DNA of 64,000 nucleotides from Bacteroidota bacterium (GCA_019695345.1 JAIBAE010000001.1:62001-126000); one strand, 5' to 3'. Counted from the stretch's first letter, positions 26,393 through 35,094 are shown. Program-made: numbers and translations. The notes: generated from the sequence alone by a model not told the origin.

Positions 26393-26479
26393 TGCGCTAT
26401 CACAATTCAGGATTTAGGAATTGACATCGTAGAAACCTACCTCTATTTTCGCTTGAAACAATATCGGGCTGTATAGTGA

Positions 26480-26546
26480 ATCCCGCTGTTGCCGTGGCAA
26501 CCCGTAGTGCGCGCAAACCCGGTGCGAGCCAACCAATTCTGCGCCG
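26480..26546 (+). repeat. Family B repeat, copy b7a (left arm of an inverted pair)
   Basis: Begins ATCCCGCTGTTGCCGTGGCAACCC and ends in TTCTGCGCC, where it joins the reverse-oriented copy b7b. The flanking gap 26393-26681 has no gene. Confidence 0.72.
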
Positions 26547-26610
26547 CAGAACGTTTGGAGCGGACACGTTACCGCGCAGGATTGGACGCTTCGGCAAAGG
26601 CGGAGAACCA
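26536..26610 (-). repeat. Family B repeat, copy b7b (right arm of an inverted pair)
   Basis: Runs from TTCTGCGCCGCAGAACG to GACGCTTCGGCAAAGGC and ends GGAGAACC. Together with b7a it makes a head-to-head pair sharing the GCGCCGC centre. Confidence 0.75.
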
Positions 26611-26681
26611 TAATTAGTTTAACCGATTTGCTATCTGATAAAACTATAAAACCGAAACTACTTTACCATTGGGAGTATTCC

Positions 26682-27950
26682 ATGAAATACGTACTTACTG
26701 TGTGTTTATGCCTGCTGGCTTTTATAATGAATAATGGTTGCGGGTCTTCTAATCCTAACTCGCCAACTACGGAAGAGTGGAAGGCAACATCAACAACGTA
26801 TAATGTAACGTTAACACCAAACACCGTTTATTTTGATAGTACCATGATGAATGCAGTTACATCTATGGATACGGTAAATCATGTGTACTCGTTTAGCCCG
26901 AGTCATCCCAAAACTTCATTGTTAGAAGTCGGGAAGATTTTACTGTTGTGGAGAAAAGATGTACGTAAGATTGCAAAAGTAACCAACACCGGAACTGCCG
27001 TTACCGTTGAAACTGATTCGTGTACGTTAAACGAGGTGATACAAGATGGAACTCTTGGTTGGGATTACGCCGCAGACTTCTCGCCAAGTACGGTAATACT
27101 GCCAACTATGTCGGTGCTTGGGCAAAAGGGTAACCACGTTATGACTCCCATGGGTAACGATACCTTTGGTATTCGCCTCGACTTTGGCGATTACATTTAC
27201 AAGGTTGCCATAAAACTAAAAGGCGATTACATGTACACCAAAATAGGAGTTGAGAAAAAACTTCTGCAAGGATTCCGTGCATCGTTTACAGCCGAAGGTA
27301 ACGTGTATAAGTTCCGTCAGCAGTCAACCATGAAGTTTAGTAATGCCACGCTGCAACAGTTCGACCACATTAACAAACGCATAAAAGCAGACATGACGTT
27401 ACGGTTAGCCGCTGCCGGTTCCGGTAATGATGCAATCAATTTTGAACTGCCCATAGTTGTTGCCAAGTATCCGGTAGCGGTTGGTCCTTTTGTATTTTTC
27501 ATCAATGTAAAAATTCAGGTAGTTGCTAATTGCGTTGTACCTGCCGATGGCTCTTCTAACCTTAACGCAAAATTCAGTTACGAAACTGATGCTGGGTTTA
27601 CATTCGACGGAGTAAATGCAAATCCATTTGGAAACGAAGGAACAAACTCAATTGTGAAAGACGGAGAGCTCGCAACAGCATCTTCTTCTGCCGTTGCAGC
27701 AAGTTTTGGTATTGGCTTCCCACGCACCGAATTAGATTTGTTTGGTACCGGGTTGGTTGTTCCGTATGTTCAACCGGGAATTTTAGTTGGTGGAGACTTT
27801 ACTACAGGAATACATCCATGCCAAACGGCACAGGTTGCTTTTGTTGGAGGTGCCGGACTTAATATGGGATATGCCGGAATGACCTTAAAAAAATCGTGGA
27901 CATTATGGAACAAACAACTTTATTTACTTAAAGCTGGTGATTGCCCGTAA
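26682..27950 (+). CDS. Lipoprotein of unknown function
   Basis: A 422-residue lipoprotein: MKYVLTVCLCLLAFIMNNGC gives a signal peptide with the lipid-modified cysteine at position 20, followed by a serine/asparagine-rich linker. The start at 26682 is chosen over 26628 because the signal peptide begins there. The mature part is beta-rich and similar in texture along its length, without cysteines or motifs I recognise; it may be a surface or periplasmic beta-sandwich. A strong terminator hairpin follows. Confidence 0.75.
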   Translation: MKYVLTVCLCLLAFIMNNGCGSSNPNSPTTEEWKATSTTYNVTLTPNTVYFDSTMMNAVTSMDTVNHVYSFSPSHPKTSLLEVGKILLLWRKDVRKIAKVTNTGTAVTVETDSCTLNEVIQDGTLGWDYAADFSPSTVILPTMSVLGQKGNHVMTPMGNDTFGIRLDFGDYIYKVAIKLKGDYMYTKIGVEKKLLQGFRASFTAEGNVYKFRQQSTMKFSNATLQQFDHINKRIKADMTLRLAAAGSGNDAINFELPIVVAKYPVAVGPFVFFINVKIQVVANCVVPADGSSNLNAKFSYETDAGFTFDGVNANPFGNEGTNSIVKDGELATASSSAVAASFGIGFPRTELDLFGTGLVVPYVQPGILVGGDFTTGIHPCQTAQVAFVGGAGLNMGYAGMTLKKSWTLWNKQLYLLKAGDCP

Positions 27951-27977
27951 AAAATGTTATATGTATTAAGAGTATCC

Positions 27978-28012
27978 AAAGAGAGTTGGTTCAAAGTCAA
28001 CTCTCTTTTTTT
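27978..28012 (+). terminator. Rho-independent terminator after the lipoprotein gene
   Basis: Stem AAAGAGAGTTG (27978-27988) pairs with CAACTCTCTTT (27998-28008), followed by a T run. Confidence 0.85.
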
Positions 28013-28016
28013 GTGC

Positions 28017-28045
28017 TTGAGGTTTATGTACTTACCGTATTTTCG
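28017..28045 (+). promoter_or_regulatory. Possible Bacteroidota-type promoter for the guanylyltransferase gene
   Basis: TTG at 28017-28019 is followed after 18 bases by TATTTTCG (28038-28045), close to the TTTG-N19/20-TAnnTTTG pattern, 75 bases before the start codon. The spacing is slightly short. Confidence 0.35.
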
Positions 28046-28119
28046 CGGTTTAATTATACAAACAACACAGAAAATAGAGATAATGTCCACCAACTATAAC
28101 GGATTGCCGTTCTAACCGC

Positions 28120-29208
28120 ATGAAAACAGTTGCACTCATCATGGCAGGGGGAACAGGAGCCCGGTTATATCCCCGAAGCACCGCAAAACATCCAAAACAA
28201 CTGATACATCTTCTTGGCGAAGGCACAATGATTCAAAACACCGTTATGCGCCTTATGCCGTTGTTTACACCCGAAGATATTTATATTGTAACAAGCGATG
28301 ACCTTGCCCCATTAGTTAAAGAACAATTACCGGCAATTCCCGCACATAATATTATTATGGAGCCGTTCCGCCGAAACACAGCACCATCGTTAGCATTATC
28401 AAACATTATGCTTGGCAAACGTTACGACCCCGATACTGTTGTTGTATCGGTTCCAAGCGACCACATTGTACATAATGTAGGCGAGTTCCACCAAAGCTTG
28501 GAAGTTGCCATAGAAACCGCGCATACGCTGCAAGGAATTGTAACCATAGGTATCGAACCAACCCGACCAGAAACAGGATACGGTTATGTACAAATAAGCG
28601 ATGAGCCCGAATCTCTTGGTGCGCTATATCAACAAAACGTTCGTAATGTTACGGTGTTTGCCGAGAAGCCCGATGTAGCAACAGCACAACGCTTTATTGA
28701 TGCCGGAGACTTTTTGTGGAACAGCGGTATGTTTGTATATCGCCTTGATACTTTCGATAAAGAATTCCAAACACACTTGCCCGAACACGCTCCGCTTTTC
28801 GAGCCGTTAAAACAGGAAACATCGCTTGCCGCATTTAACCAGTTATTGCATAATGCCTACCGCCAGATTCGTCCGGTATCTATGGATTACGGCATCATGG
28901 AAAAAACAAACAACGTGCAGTGCATAATAAGTTCATTCGAATGGAGCGACGTAGGCTCATGGGATGAACTCTACCGCCTATCCAAAAAAGATTCGCGCAA
29001 AAATGTGTTGGAAGGCGATGTGTTTACCGTTGGTACCAAAGGTTGCTTTGTTAGCAGTTACGGAAAAGTAATAGGTTTGGTTGGCGTAGAAGATTTAGTA
29101 GTAATTGATTCCGAAAATGTATTACTTATTACAAAGCGCGGCAACACACAAACCGTTAGCGAGCTTGTGGATTTACTCCGTCGAAAACAAATACATAAAT
29201 TGATATAA
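28120..29208 (+). CDS. manC: Mannose-1-phosphate guanylyltransferase
   Basis: A 362-residue nucleotidyltransferase making GDP-mannose from mannose-1-phosphate and GTP. The GTP-binding signature LIMAGGTGARLYPRSTAKHPKQ, the downstream VPSDHIVHN and FAEKPDVATAQRFIDAG, and FLWNSGMFVYR are all present. It lacks the C-terminal isomerase domain of bifunctional AlgA-type enzymes. GDP-mannose feeds LPS, exopolysaccharide or glycoprotein synthesis. Promoter-like sequence lies at 28017-28045. Repeat a8 starts 4 bases after the stop. Confidence 0.92.
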   Translation: MKTVALIMAGGTGARLYPRSTAKHPKQLIHLLGEGTMIQNTVMRLMPLFTPEDIYIVTSDDLAPLVKEQLPAIPAHNIIMEPFRRNTAPSLALSNIMLGKRYDPDTVVVSVPSDHIVHNVGEFHQSLEVAIETAHTLQGIVTIGIEPTRPETGYGYVQISDEPESLGALYQQNVRNVTVFAEKPDVATAQRFIDAGDFLWNSGMFVYRLDTFDKEFQTHLPEHAPLFEPLKQETSLAAFNQLLHNAYRQIRPVSMDYGIMEKTNNVQCIISSFEWSDVGSWDELYRLSKKDSRKNVLEGDVFTVGTKGCFVSSYGKVIGLVGVEDLVVIDSENVLLITKRGNTQTVSELVDLLRRKQIHKLI

Positions 29209-29212
29209 GTGT

Positions 29213-29272
29213 TGCTATCGCCCGACCGCTCCGAACGGTTTGTTACAAACAGCCGGTGCTGTGCGGGAAAGT
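29213..29272 (+). repeat. Family A structured repeat, copy a8
   Basis: Reads TTGCTATCGCCCGACCGCTCC, inner stem GTTTG/CAAAC with flanking CGG/CCG, then TGTGCGGGAAAG. It begins 4 bases after the manC stop. Confidence 0.85.
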
Positions 29273-29293
29273 ACAATCAATTTCCAGACAACC

Positions 29294-30082
29294 ATGTTCC
29301 GATATTTTACGTTATGGTATTCGTTCTTTACAAATTCACTTTCGCGTGAGTTGGAATACCGTTGGCATTTTATTGCGCAGTTCACCATGGATATTGTGTG
29401 GTATGCCGTACAACTGCTGTTGTTTGAAGTATTGTTTTTATATGCTCCAACTATAGGTGGCATCAACAAAACCGATATGCATATTTTTCTGGGAACGTTA
29501 TTTGTAATTGATGCCATGAACATGACGTTAACTTCGCACAACTTTTTTGCTTTCCCGGATTTAATTCGCAGCGGCGAGTTAGATTTCTATCTTATACGCC
29601 CTGTATCTACCGTGTTTATGAGTTCGTTCAGGTTCCCGAGTATTGGCTCGTTTATGAACTTACTCACAGCAATCTCGTTTTTGGTGTATTCGCTTGCACA
29701 AGTTCCATTAGCCGAACGAATACCGGGACTTTTGATATACCCGTTGTTTGTTGTATTAGGTTTGGCGGTGATGACTGCATTCCAACTAATTTTTATGGGT
29801 ATATCGGTATTTACAGTTGGTGCCGATGGAATACAATGGATTCTATTTACCATCCACAACTTTGGAATGCGCCCCGATACAATTTACACAGGTTTTTTCC
29901 GCAAAGTGTTGTTATATGTGTTTCCCCTATCGTTAATTGCATCTGTTCCCGCACGTTTGTTGTTTGCTAACCCCGATTACGGTTTGATTGCAAGTTCGGG
30001 AATGTGCGGAATCGCATTTATATATGCTTCGTATCGCTTTTTTACATTTGCCTTAACCAAATATTCCGGGGCGAGTAGTTAA
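29294..30082 (+). CDS. ABC-2 family transporter permease (DUF990 type)
   Basis: A 262-residue inner-membrane protein with about six hydrophobic segments. The sequence matches the ABC-2-like permease family of the viologen-exporter type (FRYFTLWYSFFTNSLSRELE, GELDFYLIRPVSTVFMSS, MTAFQLIFMGISVFTVGADG). Such permeases usually come in pairs next to an ATPase. Here none is adjacent, though a fitting ATPase lies at 1-506. The start at 29294 is preferred; a longer frame from 29240 would run into repeat a8. The substrate is unknown. Confidence 0.85.
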   Translation: MFRYFTLWYSFFTNSLSRELEYRWHFIAQFTMDIVWYAVQLLLFEVLFLYAPTIGGINKTDMHIFLGTLFVIDAMNMTLTSHNFFAFPDLIRSGELDFYLIRPVSTVFMSSFRFPSIGSFMNLLTAISFLVYSLAQVPLAERIPGLLIYPLFVVLGLAVMTAFQLIFMGISVFTVGADGIQWILFTIHNFGMRPDTIYTGFFRKVLLYVFPLSLIASVPARLLFANPDYGLIASSGMCGIAFIYASYRFFTFALTKYSGASS

Positions 30083-30121
30083 AACCCCCATCATTTTTGA
30101 GGTGCTGTTGAACTGCCGCGC

Positions 30122-30186
30122 TACTTTCGCGCAAAAACAACGAAAATTGGAAGAAAAACGCTTGGAGCGCATTGCGATAGCAAAAG
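30122..30186 (-). repeat. Family A repeat, degenerate copy a9
   Basis: CTTTTGCTATCGCAA survives at the right end (minus strand) and TTGCGCGAAAG at the left, but the middle is A-rich and no longer pairs well. Confidence 0.5.
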
Positions 30187-30197
30187 ACTAAAAATAT

Positions 30198-30229
30198 TTT
30201 GCCATTTCCACCATTTAGCTGTATTTTCG
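30198..30229 (+). promoter_or_regulatory. Bacteroidota-type promoter of the ribosomal-protein operon
   Basis: TTTG (30198-30201), a 20-base spacer, then TATTTTCG (30222-30229), matching the TTTG/TAnnTTTG pattern of the Bacteroidota primary sigma factor. It lies 45 bases before the first start codon. Confidence 0.6.
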
Positions 30230-30273
30230 CAGTCCTAATTTTTATAATCCCCTAAAATTACAGGGTTTTCGGT

Positions 30274-30447
30274 ATGGCTAAACAGCAAACATTCTCGGAT
30301 AAAATGAAAAAACAGAAGGTTGATTCACGTATCAACGTTCAGGTTATTAAAGCATATCGCTCCGATAAAGGAACCGTAAAGTATATTGAGCGGTTCGTTA
30401 AAGTGGAGGATGTAAATCAAGCAGAAAAAATTGATATATCACGATAA
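30274..30447 (+). CDS. Small basic DUF4295-like protein, possible ribosomal protein
   Basis: A 57-residue lysine-rich protein starting MAKQQTFSDKMKKQKVDSR and ending EKIDISR. The second half (VIKAYRSDKGTVKYIERFV) resembles DUF4295 proteins of Bacteroidota, one of which I recall being found as an extra large-subunit protein (bL38) in the Flavobacterium ribosome; this is from memory and not certain. Position supports a ribosomal role: it is the first gene of an operon with L31 (9-base gap) and S18. The promoter-like site at 30198-30229 precedes it. Confidence 0.7.
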   Translation: MAKQQTFSDKMKKQKVDSRINVQVIKAYRSDKGTVKYIERFVKVEDVNQAEKIDISR

Positions 30448-30456
30448 GGTACCCAC

Positions 30457-30690
30457 ATGAAAAAAGGTATTCATCCGGCGTATAAACCGGTTACCATTGC
30501 AATGACAGACGGCTCTACCTTTGTAACACGTTCTTGCTACAAAGGCGACCGCATGGTTTTGGAAATTGATTCCAAATCACATCCGTTTTTTACAGGTAAA
30601 CAAATGCTTGTAGATACGGCAGGTCGTGTTGACCGTTTTAATAAACGCGCTATTAAAGCAAAAGAGATTAAAGAGAAAGGAACCAAATAA
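30457..30690 (+). CDS. rpmE: 50S ribosomal protein L31
   Basis: A 77-residue bL31, starting MKKGIHPAYKPVTIAMTDG, with the conserved SKSHPFFTGKQMLVDTAGRVDRFNKR. It has a single cysteine, so it is the zinc-free form. L31 bridges the two ribosomal subunits. The stop codon overlaps the ATG of the S18 gene by one base (TAATG), so translation is coupled. It is the middle gene of a three-gene operon with the DUF4295-like protein and S18. Confidence 0.95.
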   Translation: MKKGIHPAYKPVTIAMTDGSTFVTRSCYKGDRMVLEIDSKSHPFFTGKQMLVDTAGRVDRFNKRAIKAKEIKEKGTK

Positions 30691-30983
30691 TGCCTCCTCC
30701 AAACAGAAATAATGATATTCTCCAGCCACCAATGGCTGCAGCTTCATCACCATTCCGTAACCGCCAGCAAGTGGTTAAAAAGAAAACCAGCCCGATGAAA
30801 AATTCGCGCACGGTTGATTACTTAGACCACAAGTTCTTATCTCGTTTTATTAACGACCAAGGTAAAGTGTTACCACGCCGTATTACCGGCTTAACAGCTT
30901 TCCAACAACGCGAAATGTCGCGCGCTATTAAATACGCTCGCCATCTTGCATTGATTCCGTTTGTTGCGCAGGATACAAAGTAA
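30690..30983 (+). CDS. rpsR: 30S ribosomal protein S18
   Basis: A 97-residue bS18. The core is typical: VDYLDHKFLSRFINDQGKV, LPRRITGLTAFQQREMSRAI and KYARHLALIPF. A longer than usual N-terminus (about 35 residues, proline and lysine rich) precedes the domain. S18 forms a dimer with S6 on the small-subunit platform; S6 is not nearby, although most bacteria keep rpsF and rpsR together. Last gene of the operon; a terminator follows. Confidence 0.95.
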   Translation: MPPPNRNNDILQPPMAAASSPFRNRQQVVKKKTSPMKNSRTVDYLDHKFLSRFINDQGKVLPRRITGLTAFQQREMSRAIKYARHLALIPFVAQDTK

Positions 30984-31013
30984 TTTTGTTGCCTGGCACA
31001 CTAAAAAGTAAGA

Positions 31014-31046
31014 CCCGTTTACAATGCGTAAACGGGTTTTTTGTTT
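31014..31046 (+). terminator. Rho-independent terminator after rpsR
   Basis: Stem ACCCGTTTA (31014-31022) pairs with TAAACGGGT (31030-31038), followed by a T-rich run. Confidence 0.88.
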
Positions 31047-31370
31047 TTACCGACAGTTATATCTTTTTTTCTGAAAACAAGTCCGGTTTAGAAACTTTTT
31101 TCAAAAAATTTTATTTGGCTAAAACCCGCATGAATACGTAGCCGTCGGGTTGTTGGCAATTTTCCAAGACAATTATTTTTACATAGTGAAATTTTTGTGT
31201 GTGGAAAAAACGTGTGCAGTTCTGATATTTGCGGCGTGCTCAAACACTCCGTTTTCAATAGCGTTATTGATGGTGTTGTAGGGATGCAAAATCAACTGGT
31301 TTTGTAATACACTAAATGCAATTGTAAACAGAAAACTACCTTTCCAATTTAAACTCAAAAAGGTGTAACC
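31047..31370. other. AT-rich dnaA upstream region, possible but unproven origin
   Basis: This 324-base region has no gene. It holds an A/T-rich stretch (31091-31118) and one 9-mer TGTGGAAAA (31200-31208), the reverse complement of the DnaA box TTTTCCACA. A cluster of boxes, which a functional origin would need, was not found by eye. Confidence 0.3.
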
Positions 31371-32870
31371 TTGGCAAAGAAACTTGATACGCTGAACCTG
31401 TTTCCACAGGCGGCGAAGGAGGTTGTCACCCCTGTTCGCATGGTAGCGGGGAAAGATCCTTCCACAGATCAGTCGGAGACTGGTAAACTTTGGAAACAAT
31501 GCTTAGATATAATTCGCGATAACGTATCGCAGCAAGTATTCAAAACATGGTTCGAACCTATTCGGTCAATCAGCTGGGAAAACAGAGAAATGACTGTTCA
31601 GGTTCCAAGTCAGTTCTTTTACGAATGGCTTGAAGAACATTATTACGGCTTATTACAAAAAACAATATATCAGGTGCTTGGCGCACATGCCCGTTTGAAG
31701 TATGAAGTTGTGGTTGAGAACACAACCGAAACTTTGGAGCAACGTACAATTAAGTTACCTGCGTTCCGCCAATCACCGGCATCATCGGTACAGACGCAAT
31801 TACCGTTTACACCTACGGCACCGGTACAGGCAAATTTTCCTGCCTATTTAAATCCGCGTTATACATTCGATAACTTTATCAATGGCGAAAGCAATCAACT
31901 TGCTTTTTCGGCGGCACAGGCAGTTTCGGAAAATCCCGGACGCACACGGTTTAACCCATTGGTGTTATACGGTAACACCGGTTTAGGTAAAACTCACCTT
32001 GTGCAAGCTATTGGTAACCGTATCATAGAAAAAAACAGAATGGCTCGCGTTCTCTACACAACCAGCGAACGCTTTACCATGGAATACGTTAATGCAATAC
32101 AAAGCAACAAGGTAAACGAGTTCACAGCGTTTTACCGTAGTGTTGATGTATTGATTGTAGATGACATCCAGTTCTTTGCCGGCAAAGAAAAAACGCAGGA
32201 TAATTTCTTCCATACGTTTAACTCGTTGCATCAGCAAGGCAAACAACTTATCCTTACAAGCGACCGTCCGCCAAAAGAATTACAAGATGTTGACGACCGT
32301 TTAATCTCTCGTTTCCAATGGGGATTAACCGCCGATGTGCAATTACCCGACTACGAGATGCGCATGGCAATTTTGCAACGTAAAAGCTTAGACGAAGGAA
32401 TGGAAATGCCTTTGGCTATAGTAGAGTACATTGCACGCCACGTTACTTCCAGCGTTCGCGAACTTGAAGGTTGCTTAATCAGTTTAATTGCTAAAGTATC
32501 GTTAGATGGGCGCGAGGCAACACTCGATTTAGCCAAAGAAGTTGTTCGCGGTGTTACAGGCGGTAGCGGAATGCTGCGTCCGTTAAACATGGACGACATC
32601 AAAGAAGAAGTCTCAACCTACTACGGATTGCCCATAGATTTACTTGCCGGCAAAACACGCAAACACGAAGTTGTTCTTGCGCGCCAGGTGTGTATGTATT
32701 TGGCAAAACAACTTACCAACATGTCGCTAAAAAGTATTGGCTCGCACTTTGGCGGTCGAGACCATACAACAGTATTGCACTCAATTCAGATGATTGAGAA
32801 TTACTTAGATACCGACCGCACAGTAGCGCAATCGGTTGAGTTACTTCGCAAAAAAGTATCGCACGATTAA
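31371..32870 (+). CDS. dnaA: Chromosomal replication initiator DnaA
   Basis: A 499-residue DnaA with a TTG start preceded by AAAGG. Domain I (residues 35-105, WKQCLDIIRDNVSQQVFKTW), a linker, then the AAA+ domain with Walker A LYGNTGLGKTHL, Walker B LIVDDIQFFAGKE and sensor II. The C-terminal DNA-binding domain IV ends with the signature IGSHFGGRDHTTVLHSI. DnaA binds origin boxes and opens the duplex. The usual neighbours dnaN and recF are not adjacent; ribosomal-protein genes lie upstream and an M3 peptidase gene downstream. A terminator and repeat a10 follow. Confidence 0.97.
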   Translation: MAKKLDTLNLFPQAAKEVVTPVRMVAGKDPSTDQSETGKLWKQCLDIIRDNVSQQVFKTWFEPIRSISWENREMTVQVPSQFFYEWLEEHYYGLLQKTIYQVLGAHARLKYEVVVENTTETLEQRTIKLPAFRQSPASSVQTQLPFTPTAPVQANFPAYLNPRYTFDNFINGESNQLAFSAAQAVSENPGRTRFNPLVLYGNTGLGKTHLVQAIGNRIIEKNRMARVLYTTSERFTMEYVNAIQSNKVNEFTAFYRSVDVLIVDDIQFFAGKEKTQDNFFHTFNSLHQQGKQLILTSDRPPKELQDVDDRLISRFQWGLTADVQLPDYEMRMAILQRKSLDEGMEMPLAIVEYIARHVTSSVRELEGCLISLIAKVSLDGREATLDLAKEVVRGVTGGSGMLRPLNMDDIKEEVSTYYGLPIDLLAGKTRKHEVVLARQVCMYLAKQLTNMSLKSIGSHFGGRDHTTVLHSIQMIENYLDTDRTVAQSVELLRKKVSHD

Positions 32871-32891
32871 CCAAACAATTGCAGTATTTGT

Positions 32892-32936
32892 AACAACCCT
32901 ATCCGCAATAAAACCGGATGGGGTTTGTTTTTTTTG
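32892..32936 (+). terminator. Rho-independent terminator after dnaA
   Basis: AACAACCCTATCCG pairs with CGGATGGGGTTTGTT around the loop CAATAAAAC, followed by a run of eight Ts that merges with repeat a10. Confidence 0.85.
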
Positions 32937-32996
32937 CTATCGCCTGACGGCACCACACAGTACTCAATCCCACACCCACCACCTGCCGGAAAGAAC
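32934..32996 (+). repeat. Family A structured repeat, copy a10
   Basis: TTTTGCTATCGCCTGACGGCACC to CCTGCCGGAAAGAAC, with outer stem CGGCA/TGCCG. It directly follows the dnaA terminator. Confidence 0.83.
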
Positions 32997-33046
32997 CGCT
33001 ACTATAACACAATGTTCACAATTGAGAAGATTTTTTGTAAGAGGAT

Positions 33047-33108
33047 ATTTCCCGCAGTAGAACATAATTTATTTGATGAGGTGCGGTGCGGTCTGGCGAT
33101 AGCAGAAA
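33047..33108 (-). repeat. Family A structured repeat, copy a11
   Basis: The minus strand reads TTTTCTGCTATCGCCAGACCGCACC to CTGCGGGAAA, with outer stem CCGCA/TGCGG. It forms a convergent pair with a10, 50 bases apart. Confidence 0.78.
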
Positions 33109-33123
33109 ATATGAAAATACTTG

Positions 33124-33154
33124 TTTGAGAAAATGTTGTGCGGGGCTATCTTGC
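33124..33154 (+). promoter_or_regulatory. Bacteroidota-type promoter for the M3 peptidase gene
   Basis: TTTG (33124-33127), a 19-base spacer, then TATCTTGC (33147-33154), 70 bases before the start codon. Confidence 0.5.
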
Positions 33155-33222
33155 GTGTTCTGCTTAGCGTTTACACGCCAATTAACTTGAGCATATTGTA
33201 TTAATCTTTATTAGTTGTAATT

Positions 33223-34923
33223 ATGACGCAGTTTAAGGACATTCCCTACACACGCCCTGATTTTAATGCCTTTAAAGAAAACTTCACATCGCTGATGGAT
33301 GACTTTAAAAATGCTTCATCGTGGCAGGTGCAGGATGAAATCATGCAAAAAATTAATGATGCGCGAAACGATATTGATACTGACTTCTCTATTGTTAGCG
33401 TACGGAACTCTATTGATACCACCGACCCGTTTTACGAAACCGAGCAGGAGTTTATGGACAATCTGAGTCCGTTGTATTCGGAGTTGGTGACGGAATATTA
33501 CAAAGTATTGGCGGCATCGCCGTACCGAACCGATTTGGAAAACAAATGGGGCAAACAACTTTTCCGTTTAGCCGAGATGAGTGCAAAGTGTATATCGCCG
33601 GAGGTTATTGAAGACCTTCAGCACGAAAACACATTAAGCACAGAATATCAGAAGCTATTGGCATCGGCTAAAATTATGTTTGATGGCGAAGAGCGTAATC
33701 TTGCCGCTATGGCTCCGTATATGCAACATACCGACCGCTCGGTACGCCAGGAAGCAAGCAAAGCTAAGTGGGCATTCTTTACCGAGAACAGCGAACAACT
33801 TGATAGAATCTACGATGACTTAGTGCGCTTACGAACAAGCATTGCGCATAAACTTGGTTTTAAGAACTATGTAGATCTTGGCTATATGCGTATGGCGCGT
33901 TCGGATTACAACGAAGCAATGGTTGCCGGATACCGCGAAAAAATTCACCGCAACATTGTACCTATTACCCAACGCTTGCGCGAACGCCAGAAAAACCGTT
34001 TGGGTTTAGATAAACTTACCTTTGTAGATGAAGGATTATACTTTAACTCTGGTAACCCAACACCAAAAGGCGACCCCGATTGGATTGTTGCCCGTGCAAA
34101 AGAAATGTATGCTGATATGTCGCCAGAAACAAACGAGTTCTTCTCGTTCTTGTGCGATAATGGATTAATGGATTTGGTAAACCGTCCAACAAAATCGGGT
34201 GGTGGGTACTGCACAATGTTCCCTAAATACAAAGCACCATTTATCTTCTCGAACTTTAACGGTACTTCGCACGATGTTGATGTATTAACGCACGAGGCAG
34301 GGCACGCATTCCAATGCTACATGAGCCGTAACAACGGAATTGCCGAGTACTATTTCCCAACAATGGAAGCATGCGAAATTCACTCCATGAGCATGGAGTT
34401 CTTTGCATGGAAATGGATAAAAAGTTTCTTTAAGGAAGACGAAGACAAATATCAATTCGAGCATCTTAGCGGCGCATTGTTATTCTTGCCGTATGGTGTA
34501 ACGGTTGATGAGTTCCAGCACTTTGTATATAACAACCCAACAGCAACACCAACCGAACGTAAACAAGCATGGCGTGGTATTGAGAAAAAATACTTACCGC
34601 ACCGCGATTACGCCGGCGAGCCATTCTTAGAAGCAGGCGGTTTGTGGCAACAACAAAAACACATATATCAGTCGCCGTTCTATTACATCGATTACACCCT
34701 TGCACAAGTGTGTGCATTGCAGTTTTGGGTTCGTACAAAAACCGACCGCGATGGTGCATGGAAAGATTATCTGGAGCTTTGCAAAGCCGGTGGCAAGTAC
34801 TCGTTTACCGAGCTTGTAAAATTGGCAAACCTGCATTCACCGTTCGAGGAACAAAGCTTTGAGAATATCATTGGCGATATAAATCACCGTTTAGATGGCG
34901 TTCCCGATTCTCACTTTGCATAA
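33223..34923 (+). CDS. M3 family oligoendopeptidase (PepF-like)
   Basis: A 566-residue zinc metallopeptidase degrading short peptides in the cytoplasm; no signal peptide. The zinc site is LTHEAGHAFQCY with H357, E358 and H361, and the third ligand lies in TMEACEIHSMSMEFF about 25 residues on. The downstream DYTLAQVCALQFW is also typical of the family. Length fits the M3B clan (about 560-600). Single gene with its own promoter-like site and terminator. Confidence 0.94.
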   Translation: MTQFKDIPYTRPDFNAFKENFTSLMDDFKNASSWQVQDEIMQKINDARNDIDTDFSIVSVRNSIDTTDPFYETEQEFMDNLSPLYSELVTEYYKVLAASPYRTDLENKWGKQLFRLAEMSAKCISPEVIEDLQHENTLSTEYQKLLASAKIMFDGEERNLAAMAPYMQHTDRSVRQEASKAKWAFFTENSEQLDRIYDDLVRLRTSIAHKLGFKNYVDLGYMRMARSDYNEAMVAGYREKIHRNIVPITQRLRERQKNRLGLDKLTFVDEGLYFNSGNPTPKGDPDWIVARAKEMYADMSPETNEFFSFLCDNGLMDLVNRPTKSGGGYCTMFPKYKAPFIFSNFNGTSHDVDVLTHEAGHAFQCYMSRNNGIAEYYFPTMEACEIHSMSMEFFAWKWIKSFFKEDEDKYQFEHLSGALLFLPYGVTVDEFQHFVYNNPTATPTERKQAWRGIEKKYLPHRDYAGEPFLEAGGLWQQQKHIYQSPFYYIDYTLAQVCALQFWVRTKTDRDGAWKDYLELCKAGGKYSFTELVKLANLHSPFEEQSFENIIGDINHRLDGVPDSHFA

Positions 34924-34941
34924 AAAGTATCCGTTAGTAAT

Positions 34942-34980
34942 AAAGGTCAGGAGTTGTACTTCTGACCTTTTCTTTTTTTT
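34942..34980 (+). terminator. Rho-independent terminator after the M3 peptidase gene
   Basis: Stem AAAGGTCAG (34942-34950) pairs with CTGACCTTT (34962-34970), followed by a T-rich run. Confidence 0.88.
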
Positions 34981-35055
34981 GGGCACCCACATTGTGCCGA
35001 AGCGAACCTTCAGCGCGCAAACCCTGTGCGAGCCGCACGTTCTGCGGCGCAGATG
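34980..35055 (+). repeat. Family B GC-rich hairpin repeat, copy b8
   Basis: GGGCACCCACATTGTGCCGAAGC to TTCTGCGGCGCAGATGC, directly after the M3 peptidase terminator. Confidence 0.8.
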
Positions 35056-35094
35056 CTAACAATAAAGCCAATAGATAATTATATTACTCCAAAT

